The notes: generated by a model from the letters alone, not told the origin. 64,000 nucleotides of DNA from Endomychus coccineus (GCA_958510875.1 OY294067.1:234526361-234590360); one strand, 5' to 3'; positions 40,241 to 53,029 are shown, counted from the stretch's first letter. Numbers and translations are program-made.

Positions 40241-41479
40241 GGTCAGTGATTGTTAATCACATAATTATATAATTTTAACTCGTAATTATACTACCACTAT
40301 TGGAAAGAAACGGCAGAATATGGAGATACGTTATACAACTCCTTTGACGATAAAATAGGAGTTATACAGATTTGATAAAAGTTATTTATCTAAAATTGTA
40401 CAGGAAAATTTAACCTTCAGTGCAATGGGAGAGAAAAATATATCCTTATAGTGTGTGGTTATGAACATATGGTCTGTATAGCGAAACAGTACCGAAAGTA
40501 ATAATGGAATAAATATTGGTTTCTGAATATTCAAAGTATCTTCTTTTGTCCATCACTATACAGGGTTTAAGAGGCTCATGGTACACCCCCTTTTTCGTTT
40601 TATTCATTGAGATACATTTTTCAACTCGGCATGTTGAATACAACTGTCAAACGCCAGTTTTTTCAAGAAATTTTCCCCTCTTCCTGTTTTGCCGGAAGTA
40701 ATATCAACATCCAATTTTTTAATTATATTGTCAAGTTTTGGAATTTAGACAATTTTATTAATCCAATGATAATACATAAGTGATATTTCAAATTTATAAA
40801 GTATTTTCGAGGACAATTTCAGTTTTCAAAGTGCCATAATCCGTCTGAACTGTGTTGATCCTTCGATCTAGGAGCTGCCTGTTATGTTCTATGAACTGCA
40901 AATATACGTCGAAAAACATCGATCCTCTTTTAACCCCTTTGGGGTTGAATTTCGGATAATCCGTTCTTAGTGGGTGTCTACTTTTTATTAGGAACCTACC
41001 TGCCAAAATGTTTCTCGGTTGGCTTTATTGTCTTGGAGATTTCGTGATGCGTCAGTGGTATTTCTCTTTTATGCAATGTATCCCATTTTTGACATGGTGT
41101 ATAGGCATCAAAATTGTTCCATCTTCAATTTACATACGAACCCGTATGTTTTCTTATCGATTTTGATAGAAGTCATTATTATCCTGTTGACAACTATGTG
41201 CCACACTTGAGCTTACAACGTTTTGGACATATTACAGGCCCGGGCTCGAATTAAAAAAAGCACAATAAATTTATCACATAACATCTAAATTGTATCACAG
41301 TTAATACAAATGAACTCTGATCAATTGATCATGTGACTTCTCTCACTTTTTTTAGTAAACTAGCTTTCGGATACTCCTGCGGATCAAATGTATATGATTG
41401 TAGGAACTGAAAATATATCGGATAATTAAACTAAAAGTGAAAATAAAAATTTAAAGACAAGCTTCTATTCCAAAGTGTG
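40241..41479. other. no recognised gene; one unidentified minus-strand frame
   Basis: Minus strand 41006-40794 (70 codons) contains RHPLRTDYPKFNPKGVKRGS and LLDRRINTVQTDYGTLKTEI. Protein-like, but family unknown. The rest is featureless. Confidence 0.25.
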
Positions 41480-41855
41480 GGGAGACCGGTGTCAGTTGTA
41501 ACATTTTTGCTTCGAATTCGAAGTCAACTTATTCATGAAAAAGAATTTTTAAAGATAGAGCCATACGGCTATAAGCGTTACGAGTGCATTGCTTATTTCA
41601 AATTGAAAGTACAGTCCACAACTAACGCTTTAAAAAAATAAACAGCTGTTGATGTCATTTTTTACAATTGATACCATGGGGGGGTCAATTGTAACAGTCA
41701 CCGGTTGCAATTGTAACGTATCTCTGAAATATTATAATTATGATAAAAATACAAAGTAAGACATTTGTTACCAACAGAACTTCAAATCTTATAAAACAAA
41801 ACAAAATATAAATTCCACCCTTTAGCAAATAAAAACTTGAAATGAAAAACAGTCT

Positions 41856-43480
41856 CTAATCTGACGTGCAATTCGGACACACTAACAAGGGGTCATTATT
41901 TGCGCACGTTGAATGCGCCCACAGGCGACATTCTCTGCACTGTAGCCAATCTTCCTTGCTTTTGGTGTATGGTTTGCTGAAGTCAGCTTTTGGAAGTGGT
42001 CGTATGGTTTCAAGTGTGAGGATTTTGGCAGGAGGTGGAGGTTGCATCTCGTTTGCTGGAATAGGCGGTGGTGTCGAAATGCCCCTAATTCGAGAATCTT
42101 CGTTAGGTTGATGCTGGTGTTCTATCCCGAATTACCGAACTGGAATTGCCTTCTGATCTACTAAGAACACCTCCTGAGGTGCTGGGAGCGTTCATTGTCT
42201 CCGGAGTTTCTAAAACGTCGACTACTTCCAATGGTCGGTCTGTGACAGAACTTGGAGCATAATGGTCGTCAGTAAAAATATCTCTGTTAAAGGGCCAAAT
42301 GCCAGAACAAGCGAAACCCGCAGTTATGTTCTTTGGAGTAATTGCCATTGGCAAGGCATCTCTGGCCAGGGAGGGTATATTGTAAATAGTCATTCTCTGT
42401 CCCGGATTATTTTCAATCCAGCGATCACATTTGCTATTAAAATATCTTTTGAATGGGCCAAACACCCTCCTGTCAAGTGGCTGTAGTTTATGGGAGGTGT
42501 TGGGCGGAAATGACAGCAGTGTTATATAACTGTTTCTGCAGAAATCTATTACAGTGTAGTACAGATGGGAACTGTGGTTATCTAAATTGAGAAGGACGCG
42601 GTTATCCTCAGCGGGTTTTGAATACCTTGCAAAGTGTTTTATAAAAATGAGAAATCCCTCCTCCTGCATCCATCCACTTTTGTTGCCAGAACCTATGCAT
42701 CCTTCAGGCCCATCTCGCACGAAATGATCCTGATATCTCTTCAAGGGAAAGACAAACATAGGCGGAACGCTATTTTCATAACGCATTGACGGCTACAGTC
42801 GTTACCAGTCGTTACCAGTCCGTTACAGTCGTTACAGTCGTTACCAGTGTCCCTCTTTCTTGTGAAGTTATTGCACTCACTTGTTTTACGCCTTTACATG
42901 CGACAACTTTTCCCGGCTTTTGAACGGTTGTACACCCTGTTTCGTCACAGTTGTATATGTTTTTGGGTTCAAACGCATGCCTTTCTAATAAATTTTCAAG
43001 TTTTCAAAAAACTTTTGAACATTAACGGCATTAAAGTTCATAGCGCGAGCAAGACTTGTCGACTCAGGTGTCCTTATAGATAAATTCTGGTTTCGTTTGA
43101 GAAAGGCTGCAAACCAATCTTCGCTTGCTATTTCGGTGACGTTCCAATGAACAGGATAATTCTGTAGCGAATTTGTAAGCGAGAGATCTCAACTCTTTAG
43201 GCGAAAGCCCATAGCACAATTTTAATGATTGTTCACAATAAAAACAGAGCTGAATTTCTTGTTCGCGCGTGAAAACCTTGTTGTGGGGACGATATCCAAT
43301 TGCTGGAGTCTTGTTATCTTGAAGAGCTTTCAGACGTAGAGACACATGAGACATCTCTTCATAAAGCTTCGCTGCGCCACGAACGGGAAGACCCCCATTC
43401 AAGACTCTATCAGCGGCTTCTTGGAACACTTCTTTGGGAATTTGGCCTCTTGTAGTCTTTCGCGGTCTTGGTTTAACCAT
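41856..43480 (-). pseudogene. pogo-like transposase (HTH, DDE_1, C-terminal PHD-like finger), broken
   Basis: Starts MVKPRPRKTTRGQIPKEVFQ at 43480 with a psq/CENP-B type HTH (AADRVLNGGLPVRGAAKLYE). A degenerate middle (43063-42787) retains STSLARAMNFNAVNVQKFFE in another frame and is broken by a 10-bp minisatellite. The DDE part (42786-42103) has RVLLNLDNHSSH (second catalytic Asp), PPNTSHKLQPLDRRVFGPFK (third Asp in QPLD) and WPFNRDIF. The C-terminal part (42047-41856) encodes a C-rich finger, WLQCRECRLWAHSTCA then VCPNC. The first catalytic Asp block lies in the damaged middle. Pseudogene. Confidence 0.85.
42793..42847. repeat. 10-bp minisatellite (CAGTCGTTAC)n in the pogo transposase
   Basis: Five to six imperfect tandem units of CAGTCGTTAC. 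They sit exactly where the transposase reading frame is interrupted. Confidence 0.8.
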
Positions 43481-43504
43481 TTTTCTGGAATCGGAGCTGT
43501 AATT

Positions 43505-43575
43505 ATGACAGGCGGTGTCGATTGTAACACGTTACAATCGACACCCATTCCGTCTGTTACAATTGACACCACCAT
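43505..43575. repeat. cluster of pogo subterminal motifs
   Basis: GGTGTCGATTGTAAC, then its complement two bases later, then GTTACAATTGACACC. Others lie at about 41488, 41682, 41701, 43895 and 43911. Likely transposase binding sites. Confidence 0.55.
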
Positions 43576-44329
43576 ACGTTACGATGTTTATATGGGTGTT
43601 TTGTATTCTAACCTAACATCCCGGGCAATGTATTACTGTCAGTAGGAGGGAAAAGTAGGCTGTTTTAATTATTACATGTGGCAGTAATGTATTTGCAAGC
43701 ATAACTGGGATATAACGAAAAAAAGTTTGCGACGAAAACTTACCTTTGGCCGTCGAAAACGATATTTTTGTATCACTCTCTGCTGAATCAGTCTGCTTCA
43801 CTCCGCTCTCGCGTGACAGTTAAGTGATGCACTGGCGTTCATATGGTGCAGCACCTGGTTCCTCTACGTTAACAGAGAGGGCGCTATTGCGAATGTTACA
43901 ACTGACACCTGTTACTATTGACACCGGTCTCCCTACTAAAAGGAAATAAAGAATCATGATCTCCGACCCCAAAAACTACATATATCAATTTTGAATAGAA
44001 TCGGAACATGATCACAAAACTCCATTTCAGCCGTCATATTGAATTTTTCAATTTTGACTAAAACAACATGATCTCAAACCCCAGAAGCCACACATACCAA
44101 TTTTGAAAAGAATCGGATCATTATCACATGTCTATCAAATGTACTATCGAAATTTGCCACAGAGTGAAGACATAACATAGACAGTAACGCTATATCGATG
44201 ACGTCACTTGAATCTTGAAATAAGAACGGACATTTCTGTGGGGTTAAATATATGAGTGTGATACATGTTTATAAACGAAACAACACGGTTGTTCTTATGG
44301 TTTTATAAAATACCGTAATTCCATTTGAA

Positions 44330-44615
44330 AAATGAAGATGGCTGTCAGATGTACCACTCGAACAGGGGCGGGCCCCAACAACAATATAGTTCCCATTTTC
44401 ACCACTTTTAAGCGATCTGCAAAATTTCAAATCCATATGACCAACAGGAACGGCGCAATCATCTCCACATTGGGTTACGCATACACGTACATACACACAC
44501 ATACAGTCATCACGTGAAAAATGATCTAGATCGATTCGGAAATGCTCAAAATGGACATATTCGCGAAATTCCGGACACTTTTTTGGGCGATTACAATACT
44601 TCCCTTAAACTATAT
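44330..44615 (-). repeat. GGGAAGTATTG-type dispersed repeat, reversed copy
   Basis: Reverse complement of the repeat at 35282-35500. Shares ATGATCTAGATCGATTC, GATTACAATACTTCCC and CAACAATATAGTTCCC with it and with 60200-60445. Confidence 0.65.
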
Positions 44616-44668
44616 ACTACTTACACGAGGGCAAGGTGAAAAGTTTGTGAAAAATGTCAAATATTATT

Positions 44669-45586
44669 TTACTTCTCAACATATTCTTCGTGTAGCCCGA
44701 TACAACGCATTTCTAATTTTTCGATCCCTTCCAAATAATATGATTTCGGTAATACTCCAAAATAGGCGTTTGTTTCAGCGATGACCTCATTTTCTCTTTC
44801 TGACTAGCAATTTTTTCAAGTTTGGAAATAGATAAAAACCGCAGGAGGTCAAATCCTGGTAGAAGAGCACTTTTTCTTGGCCAAATGCAGCCCATATCGC
44901 TCTAAATTGGCGTCGAATCGATGCAACAGCTCTTCATAAGGTGGGCATCCCAAAACATTTTCGCCATGACTTTGTTGGCCGATAAATCCACTTTGGCCTT
45001 TTTCGGCTTCGATTCGCCAGGACAAGTCCACTTTCAACTGTTCTTTGGTTATTGGTGTGTTGGGATGGATCCATATTTTGTTCACGGTTACGAAACGGCG
45101 CAAAAAGCCCTTCTTATCATGATTGAACATCGCCAAATACATCTTTGAAGTTGTCACACGGTCGCGCTTATTGTCAACAGAGAGCAAATACGGCACCCAT
45201 CTGGCAGATAACTTTCTCATATTCAAAAATTTTTGAAAAATTGTCCGTACTCGTTCGGTTGAGCTGCCCATAGCCTCAACAATCTCGTGCACTTAGTTTT
45301 GCCGATCGTCCATTATCATACCATAGATTTTATCGACGATTTCTGGCGTTGTAACCTCAATTGGCCGACCAGAACGTTCGGCGTCCTTTATGGTCATACT
45401 ACCACAGCGAAAATCAGTAAACCACTTGTGAATCGTTCCAATCGATGGTGAGGAGTCCCCATAGTATCTAACAAGCGATTCTTTGGTTTGCCTAATGTTT
45501 TTTCCACGCAAGAAATAATGTTTAATCAAGACGCAAAATTCACCTTTTCCATGTTTACACAAATTTTCAAGGTTACTTCCTTTCAA
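44669..45586 (-). pseudogene. mariner-family transposase pseudogene
   Basis: Minus strand. Starts MKGSNLENL and contains FCVLIKHYFLRGKNIRQTKE, YYGDSSPSIGTIHKWFTDF and ERSGRPIEVTTPEIVDKI (mariner HTH and linker). A stop follows DDRQN. It continues VHEIVEAMGSSTERVRTIFQ, LNMRKLSARWVPYLLSVDNK and LRRFVTVNKIWIH. The first catalytic Asp (TVDETWIH in the family) is Asn here. After a frame change VLFYQD keeps the second Asp; the third is deleted, and the end reads FLSISKLEKIASQKE, then GIEKLEMRCIGLHEEYVEK with a stop at 44669. DD34D-type mariner, clearly dead. Confidence 0.88.
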
Positions 45587-45639
45587 TGGCTGTCAAACCA
45601 GAACTGAATGACATATCAGTCTGACAATTTCAATGCGTC

Positions 45640-45940
45640 ACATCAACACATATGTTTACTATATTTTTTCGTCTCTCGAGCGTCATCAGAAGATTACTTA
45701 AAACTAAGTGATGGGATTTCTTAAAACTAATTGTACAATGCCGATTCTGTATTCCATTAATTCCAATTAAAAATGCCTACGTCGCCGACACCCATAAAAA
45801 CACGAATAATTGAAATTGTAACACATTGTCATGCCAAAAATAGTCTAGATCGATTCAGAAATGCTCAAAACGGATAAAATTCGAAAATCTGGAAAAATTT
45901 CTTTACATAAACTACCTATAGTACCATTTGTTTTCAAATT
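45640..45940. repeat. degenerate PLE-type terminal repeat plus dispersed-repeat fragment
   Basis: 45660-45830 resembles family A terminal repeats (CATCAGAAGATTACTTAAAA, CACGAATAATTGAAATTGTA). The hammerhead-like block is degraded (GAAA follows, but stems do not pair). 45836-45900 contains TAGTCTAGATCGATTCAGAA of the dispersed repeat. Confidence 0.45.
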
Positions 45941-46526
45941 GTTAATCATTATGAATAAATGATTTCTTGATTCTTAAATTTAATTATTTATCTAATATAT
46001 TGGAGCAACTAGGCATTTGCACAATTTTGTTCATAACTGTTTTTTAATAATTGTAATAAAGTTTACATGTTATGGTGTGGAATTTACTTTTAAATTTTCA
46101 AAATGCAGACGGACAGAAAAATGCAGGTCCTTATTTTAAAAACAAAAGTTGATGAGCTTAAGAATACGTTACTTCGTATTTAAAAAAATGCTCATTTTAT
46201 GAAGAAAAAAAGTACCATCGGCTTTTTATAACTCCCGAACAACTTCAAAAAGTGAAACTGAAGAAATTTGCACTCAAAAATAAGCTGAAGTAACATTTTT
46301 TAAACGGATCTCATCTGATTTGGCAAAACTATCTCCATTTTTACCTTCTAACTCTCATAGTTACCTAGATCCCAATACACCAAGCTAAAAATGGTACACA
46401 GTATATATTATGTAGATGTAACCAAAGAAAGGTGAATTATAAGTAGTAAAATTGAGCGTAATTATATTGTGGGCTCCTTTTACTAATAATCTGTCTTGCA
46501 AGAGAGTCCAGTCCCTATTTAGGGAG
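45941..46526. other. no gene recognised
   Basis: Nothing supportable between the degenerate repeat and F4. Confidence 0.4.
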
Positions 46527-48621
46527 TTAGGCCAGGCATTTAAGGAGGAAAATCGACGATTTTTGTCCGAATTTCCGCGAGGTCTAATTATGGTCTATTC
46601 TTATGTATTTTGACACGCTGAACACGATGGTGTAGTTTAAATTTGGATTAACCCTGGGCTCGAAAAACTATGTCCATTTTTAGGACCCGAAAATGGCCAT
46701 TTTTCGATTTTTTGAGTTTTGACACAAAACTATCGGTTTTATGGAAAAATGTTTCGAACAAAACTTGTTGGAAAAATCAATACGCAATTTTTGGCGTTGG
46801 CCCCAAGTCGATTTAAGGTTGTGGGCCCAAGATAGGGCCTATTTAGTGTGTTATTCGGCTTATGGAAAAATTGAGTATACGTCAAAGAGTTTTTGTTTTT
46901 TCATATTCAGTTTTGGTGGAAAGATGGTATTTTTATTCTTCTTTTATTTGGTTTTTGGTATTTTGACCTATCTCATTTTTTGGCGTCACAATCGGACATT
47001 TTGAAAAATCCGTAATTTGCGAATTTCAGACGAAATACTAATGTTATCAATTTAAAATCAAAATTATTCGGAAGATTTCATCATTCCGCATATAATATAC
47101 AAAAATCAGGCATTTTGCACCGAAGACATAACATGAGCGCCATTTTGAAAATTTTGGACCACGAAAAATTCAAATTTTTTGAGGTTAAAAATTTTTCACG
47201 GAACCCAAATTCTAGGTTCCATTAGATGTTTTGATAGCGAGTATTTTAAGTTCAAGCAGATCAATTTGAATTGAGTAGAAATGGAGTTATTCTAATAAAT
47301 GTGATCAAATATTATCGAATTCAGATGATGAAGCGAATCACGATATTCTGTATATCGATAATGATCATATTACATCATTAACAATATATTATGCTGACAG
47401 TGATAACAAAAACTTAGGATACTTGTGAATAATTAGACATATAGATAATTTTTTAATAAATATGAAATGTAATAAACAAAAAAAATATGAATGTGAAAAA
47501 AAAACGAAATGATTTATTAATCTTATTTTTTTGTTTAAATATTGAAATTTATTGTGTAACACCCTATAAAAACATCATGTCACGGTCACATATACACGTT
47601 CACACGTCTACATACACTCACACATTCATAAAAAAAGTTTATGGCTTCAGGTGCATTTTAAAATATTTAAAAAACTATAATTTCCCGCGCGGAATCTATT
47701 GTACCAATGCTCGCTTATTGCCGCTGAATGAAATTCCGTGCTAGTTTTTATGATGAAATTCGTTATAGCTTGGAATTATGAACGAATCTCCGTACGCTGT
47801 TTCAAACTCGAATAACAGATGTATATTTTTGTAATTTGCTTGAAGATTTTTATCGATAGGCCCAAAATTGGGCCCTCTACAGGCTCAAACACATTTATTA
47901 AGATACCTACATTTCTATTCGACTTCGACTGCTTGGACTTAGAATACTCGCTATCAAAACCTCTAATAGAACCTAGAATTTGGGTTCCGTGAAAAATTTC
48001 TAACCTCAAAAAATTAGGATTTTTTGTTGGTCCAAAATTTTCAAAATAGCGCCAAAGTTATGTCTTCAGAGTAAAATGCTTGAATTTTTGATATTATATG
48101 CAGAATGATTAAATCTTGCGAATAATTTTGGTTTTAAATTGACAACATTAGTATTTCAACTGAAATTCGCGAAATACGGATTTTTCAAAATGGCCGATTG
48201 TGACGCCAAAAAAATGAGGTAGGTCAAAATACCAAAAACCAAATAAAAGAGAAATAACAATACTACCTTTCCACCAAAACAGAATATGAAAAAACAAAAA
48301 CTCTTTGACGTATACTCAATGGGCCCAAGATACACACAACCTTAAATCGACTTGGGACCAAAGCCAAAAATTGCGTATTAATTTTTCCAACAACTTGTGT
48401 TCCAAACATTTTTCCATAAAACCCATAGTTTGGTCTTAAAACGCAAAAAATCGGAAGATGGCTATTTTCGGGTCCAAAAAATGGACATAGTTTTTCTAGC
48501 ACAGGGTTAATCCAAACTTAATCTACACCATCGTGTTCAGCGTGTCAAAATACATAAGAATAGACCATAATTAGACCTCGCCGAAATTCGGACAGGAAAA
48601 TTCCTTAAATGACTGGACTAA
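46527..48621. mobile_element. foldback element F4
   Basis: Inverted arms: the left begins TTAGGCCAGGCATTTAAGG (46527), the right ends with the complement of TTAGTCCAGTCATTTAAGG (48621). Arms share long tracts such as TAATTATGGTCTATTCTTATG and GAACACGATGGTGTAG. The centre (about 47290-47800) is unique. Inner sequence is related to F3. No transposase; the plus-strand frame at 46741-47004 is a by-product of the palindrome. Confidence 0.83.
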
Positions 48622-49856
48622 GTAACGACACAAAACTCATGATCTGATCATCATCTGTTATAAAATAATCACAGAAAGAGACATTTTATAAGTATATAAT
48701 ATACTGATAATCGATAGGAAAAAGAACAGATAAACCGAGAATTGCCCATAACTAGTAAATAATTATTCCTCAAAAATCTTCAATTAAAACTTGTTGTGTT
48801 GACGTTTCAATAATGAATATTACAAATGGAACGGTCAATCAGCTGGCTGTCAAACATTATATTCATGATGATAGCCCAGAGCTCGCTTTATTAATATTGA
48901 CATATTTCTTGTTAATTGCAATGTTGATGTAGTATTATAGCGAAATTTTATTGAATGATTTTAACAAGAGTTATCAATCATTCCTAAACAGAAAAGTTGA
49001 TTCAATTATTACATAAACTTTCCATGAATAATAGTAAACTATTATACATTCAAAATTTAGTACATATAGCTTTCAGAATATTGATATCAACTAATAAATT
49101 TTAACAGAATATTGCTATACAAAAATTAGATACATTCTATATCCCATAATGTTAATTGACCACGATTGTGATATAGACTGATGGACTTTTAATTCGATCT
49201 CAAATCTATTTCGACAAGTCTAAAGGTAATTGCGATGAGTTATATTTGAAGCTTTGTGGAAAAGACAATAGAGGAATTTCGGAGAAATAATGAAGTTATA
49301 TTGGCGAAACCATACAGCAAGAAGGTAAAAGGCAATCTTTATTAAGACTAGTTCCATAATGTTAATAGAGTTCCAATTTATATTTGCATTTAGATTTTAG
49401 TTTATGTAAGTTGAAAATATTGATGTACAAATTCCTTGTTGTATGAATTTAGTTTAATGAATAAACAAAAAACAACCTATCCATATCAAACTATGGATTT
49501 TGTATTACCATAAATTTCCTTCTAAATAACTCCAATTCGAAACTAACGAGAGGAAGGAATTCACGTCTCTGATTTTATTTGCTCAATATTTTAAGTTCTT
49601 TGCATTCAAAATAATGTATTGTCAACCCTCGAGTGAACCAAACCACAGAAAAGATTTGAAGATGAAGAGTTTGCTTCTCACAAAGTAAAACTCTGACTTT
49701 AATTCAAACATCCTTATAGTAAACTAGTATATTTTTCATTTTAAAGCTGAAGAAATCGAAATCAGTATGCGAATTGGTTTTTTTTTCATACTATCTGTGT
49801 ATTTGTAATCAATCTACACCCAAAAATTATATACAACATAATTATACTATTGTATA
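48622..49856. other. no gene recognised
   Basis: AT-rich DNA with no ORF of interest and no repeat matched elsewhere in the window. Confidence 0.45.
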
Positions 49857-50565
49857 ATTTTTTTCTATGCTTTGACCACACGAGTAGAAAACCTATTATG
49901 TTCGAAGAACATCGTGTGAACCCGCGGTGGAATGTTGGGAGAGAAGATAGTCATTCGATTTTTGCTCGGAGGTTTGGAGGTTATAGGCATAAGGAAAGAC
50001 CTCTCAAGGCAAAGAGTTCCACAACTTCGCCGTTCTATAGGAAAATGAGTTCTGGGAGGAAAAAGTTTGGAAGACCCCTGGAGCTTGACAATGGAGGAGT
50101 GAAAGCTTGAGCTCGTATTCGCCAACTGGAATCCCTTCTACTATGTTCTAGAGGTGCCAATGAATTCTTAAGTATGACATCATCAGACGAATAGCTCTTT
50201 TCGATAGAATCCAAGAACTTCAGCCTATTTTTTGAAGCCTAACTCCAAATATGTGAACAGTTCTCTAAGACATGTCGAATCTGTGCTTCGTAGATTATGA
50301 GAACCTGCTAAAGTAGCTCTTGACGTCGAATAGAAAACCAAGCTTCAAAGAAGCGGTTTTTTGCATTGGACCTCACATGAGCATTCCATGAGAGGGTGCA
50401 GTTGATGGTGATCCCGAGCATGGATATGGAAGATTTCATAGGAGTAGTTGTATCTGACGTCATCATATTTGGGATTGTGGGATACGCCTTCCTGGAGAAG
50501 ATAAAAGCTTGAGTTTTGGTTGCATTAAACAGTGCTAAATTATCATATCCCCATTTCAAAATCAT
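49857..50565 (-). mobile_element. LINE A copy 2, 3' fragment
   Basis: Minus strand. LALFNATKTQAFIFSRKAYP and LSWNAHVRSNAK (50565-50310) correspond to the 3' third of the LINE A RT. 50125-49920 matches the C-terminus (LPTRLHFFSEQRSCGLWDFL-type) and the 3' tract GATGTTCTTCGAACATAATA, ending in an A-rich tail at about 49857. Heavily 5'-truncated. LINE B begins directly at its upstream edge (50566). Confidence 0.8.
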
Positions 50566-52551
50566 TGTCAGTCAAAGTATCATTTCATCAATTATTAAAA
50601 GGGACAAATTAAGATCACTATCAATCAAATTCCCACATATTACTCAATACAAAGAACAATTTATAGCCTATAGAAATACTTTAAATGCCATAATAAAATC
50701 AGCAAAGTCTGATTATTATAGAAACGCAATACAAAATGCAACTAATGACAAAAAGAAAATTTGGCAAATTATAAAAGAAAGCACAAACAATATTACCACA
50801 CATCATCCTATTGGCAACATAATCGATACAGAAGGAAACAAAGTAGATCAAAATGATCTTGATAAAATTAGTGAGACTTTCAATAATTACTTTAGTAGAA
50901 TAGGCTCAGATATTGCCCATCAAATCAGAAAAAATAGTCCTAATTTGAAATTCAAACAGAAAATTAAATCAACTATTCAAATTTGTTCCTAACTCCGGTC
51001 ACAGAACTCGATATATCTAATATAATCATGTCATTACATGAAAAGAAATGCGGAAATGAAAACCTTTCAGTAGGAATAATTCAACAACATAAAGATTGTT
51101 TGATTAGTCCTTTAACTCACATAACAAACCTCATCCTATCATCTGGAGTTTTTCCTTCTCAATTAAAAAAAGCCATGATCACTCCAATTTACAAATCAGG
51201 TGATAAAGAAATACTTGCTAATTATCGTCCTATTTCTGTAATTTGTAATTTCACGAAAATTATTGAAAAAATCTTAAAAAGTAAGTTAATGTCATTTCTT
51301 GATAGCAAGAGCCTATTATCAACTCATCAATTTGGGTTCCGAGAAGGGAAAAGTGCTGAAAACGCAATACAATTATTAACACAGAAATTATATAAGAGTC
51401 TAGATAATGGAGAAAAATGCGCGGCTATTTTTCTTGACCTGTCAAAGGCCTTTGACACAGTATGTCATGAAATAATATTAGAAAAATTTAAACTCATGGG
51501 CGTCAGAGGTCTCAGCAACGAACTATTTAAATCTTACTTGTCAGATCGTACCCAACGAACGAAAATAGGCAATGTTTACAGCAAGAGCATAAGTTTAAAT
51601 TATGAAGTGCCCCAAGGCACTGTATTAGGTCCTGTTCTTTTTTAATTTACATTAATGACTTACTTGACCTTGAAACAAATTGTCTCATCATTTCCTTCGC
51701 AGACGATACAGTCTTATTCTTCAAAGGAAACACCTGGTACGATTTAAAGGCGCATATGGAAAATGTATTGGGAATTGTGAAATGTTGGTTGACAAAAAAT
51801 CTATTAGCCTTAAATTTTCAAAAATCTTGCTGTGTTACATTTGCATCATACATAAGTGGCTTCCAATTTACCAGGAATTAACTATACCCAATAATGATCC
51901 AAACAGTACTCTCCAAAATAAAATAAAACTAGTAAATAATACAAGGTACCTAGGGGTAATAATAGACTCACATTTAAAATGGGATGCACATATCAAAAAG
52001 TATTAGTAAAAAAAATAAGAAAACTCTTTTACATTTTTCTCGAACTCCGAAATTTTTTGAAAGAAATTGAGCTGAAAGAAGTATACTATGCTCTAGCTCA
52101 ATCTGTTATTCAATATGGAATAATAGGATGGGGTGGAGCATATACATCTACATTACAACCCTTATTTAGAGTACAGAAACGATTAATTAAAATTATCTTT
52201 CGGAAACCAAAATTATTCTCAACACAGCAACTATTCAAAGTATCGCACTTACTGGATATCAAACAACTATATATTAAATCTGTCTTACTAAATTTCCTCT
52301 GCCACCAAGTTTCACATAATACAATTTCACATCAATACTCTACACGAAAAAATATAAATTCAGATCAACCAATACCAATAGCATTTAAATCAATAGGGCA
52401 AAGATGCAGCGTTTTCTTAGGACCGCGATTCTATAATGAACTTCCGGCGAAAATAAGAAAAATAAAGAATAATAAGATTCTTGACCCAGTATGAATTATA
52501 TATAAAAATTCTCGAGAAATAGGTCACAATAACACTTTGTTTTAACTATTC

Positions 52552-52593
52552 GTCTTTACGTACGTTTCGGTCTCACGACCATCATCAGAAGAC
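52552..52593 (-). ncRNA. hammerhead ribozyme, family A, apparently intact
   Basis: Minus strand: stem I GUCUU paired with AAGAC (5 perfect pairs). Core CUGAUGA. Stem II GGUC paired with GACC, closed by a GUGA tetraloop (GNRA class). Then GAAAC, a 2-bp stem III with loop GUAC, and cleavage triplet GUA. One extra U precedes stem II, as in all family A copies. All catalytic core bases are present. Confidence 0.83.
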
Positions 52594-53029
52594 TCACTAT
52601 GTCTAAAAAGGGGGTTTATTAAAACTAATCATAGCACAAGCGTCCAAATCGCACAATTTAACTTCAATTAAAAGAGCCCACGCCGTCGAAACGAACTGAA
52701 CCACGAATAATCGAAATTGTATCATCAGAATTAATGTATAAAAAATTATTTTTTTGTAGTAAGAATCCGCTATTCAGTAATATTATTAAAATATATGAGT
52801 GCATATTGATTGGTATTCTCACAACAAATGAGAAGAACGAAGTTATTTGTCAAGTATCTACTTTCGAAACCAGATGTGTAGGATTTATGACAAGGCCCTT
52901 AAGAACGGTTTCAGACCTGTACTGGGAAATAACTATTACGAATTCTTCCTAAAAACATTTTCTACACTTATAAAGACGTATGTAAGAATTTGCAAGAGAT
53001 TATTTAATCAAATTAGTATAAATATGACT

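Larger units (their letters stand above)
41480..43933 (-). mobile_element. pogo/Tigger-like DNA transposon (2.45 kb)
   Basis: Ends share GGGAGACCGGTGTCA (left at 41480; complement ending 43933, followed by TA). Subterminal regions on both sides carry multiple copies of a GGTGTCRRTTGTAAC motif. The transposase is on the minus strand with HTH, DDE and C-terminal zinc-finger parts. The left flank lacks the expected TA, so one border may be mutated. Confidence 0.85.

Noticed and set aside
46741..47004. 87-codon frame in F4
   Set aside because: Low-complexity Phe-rich product of the foldback arm, mirrored on the other strand.
49865..50125. Overlapping 86-codon frames on both strands
   Set aside because: Both come from the LINE A copy 2 C-terminal region. 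Only the minus-strand reading matches LINE A protein, and it is covered by that feature.
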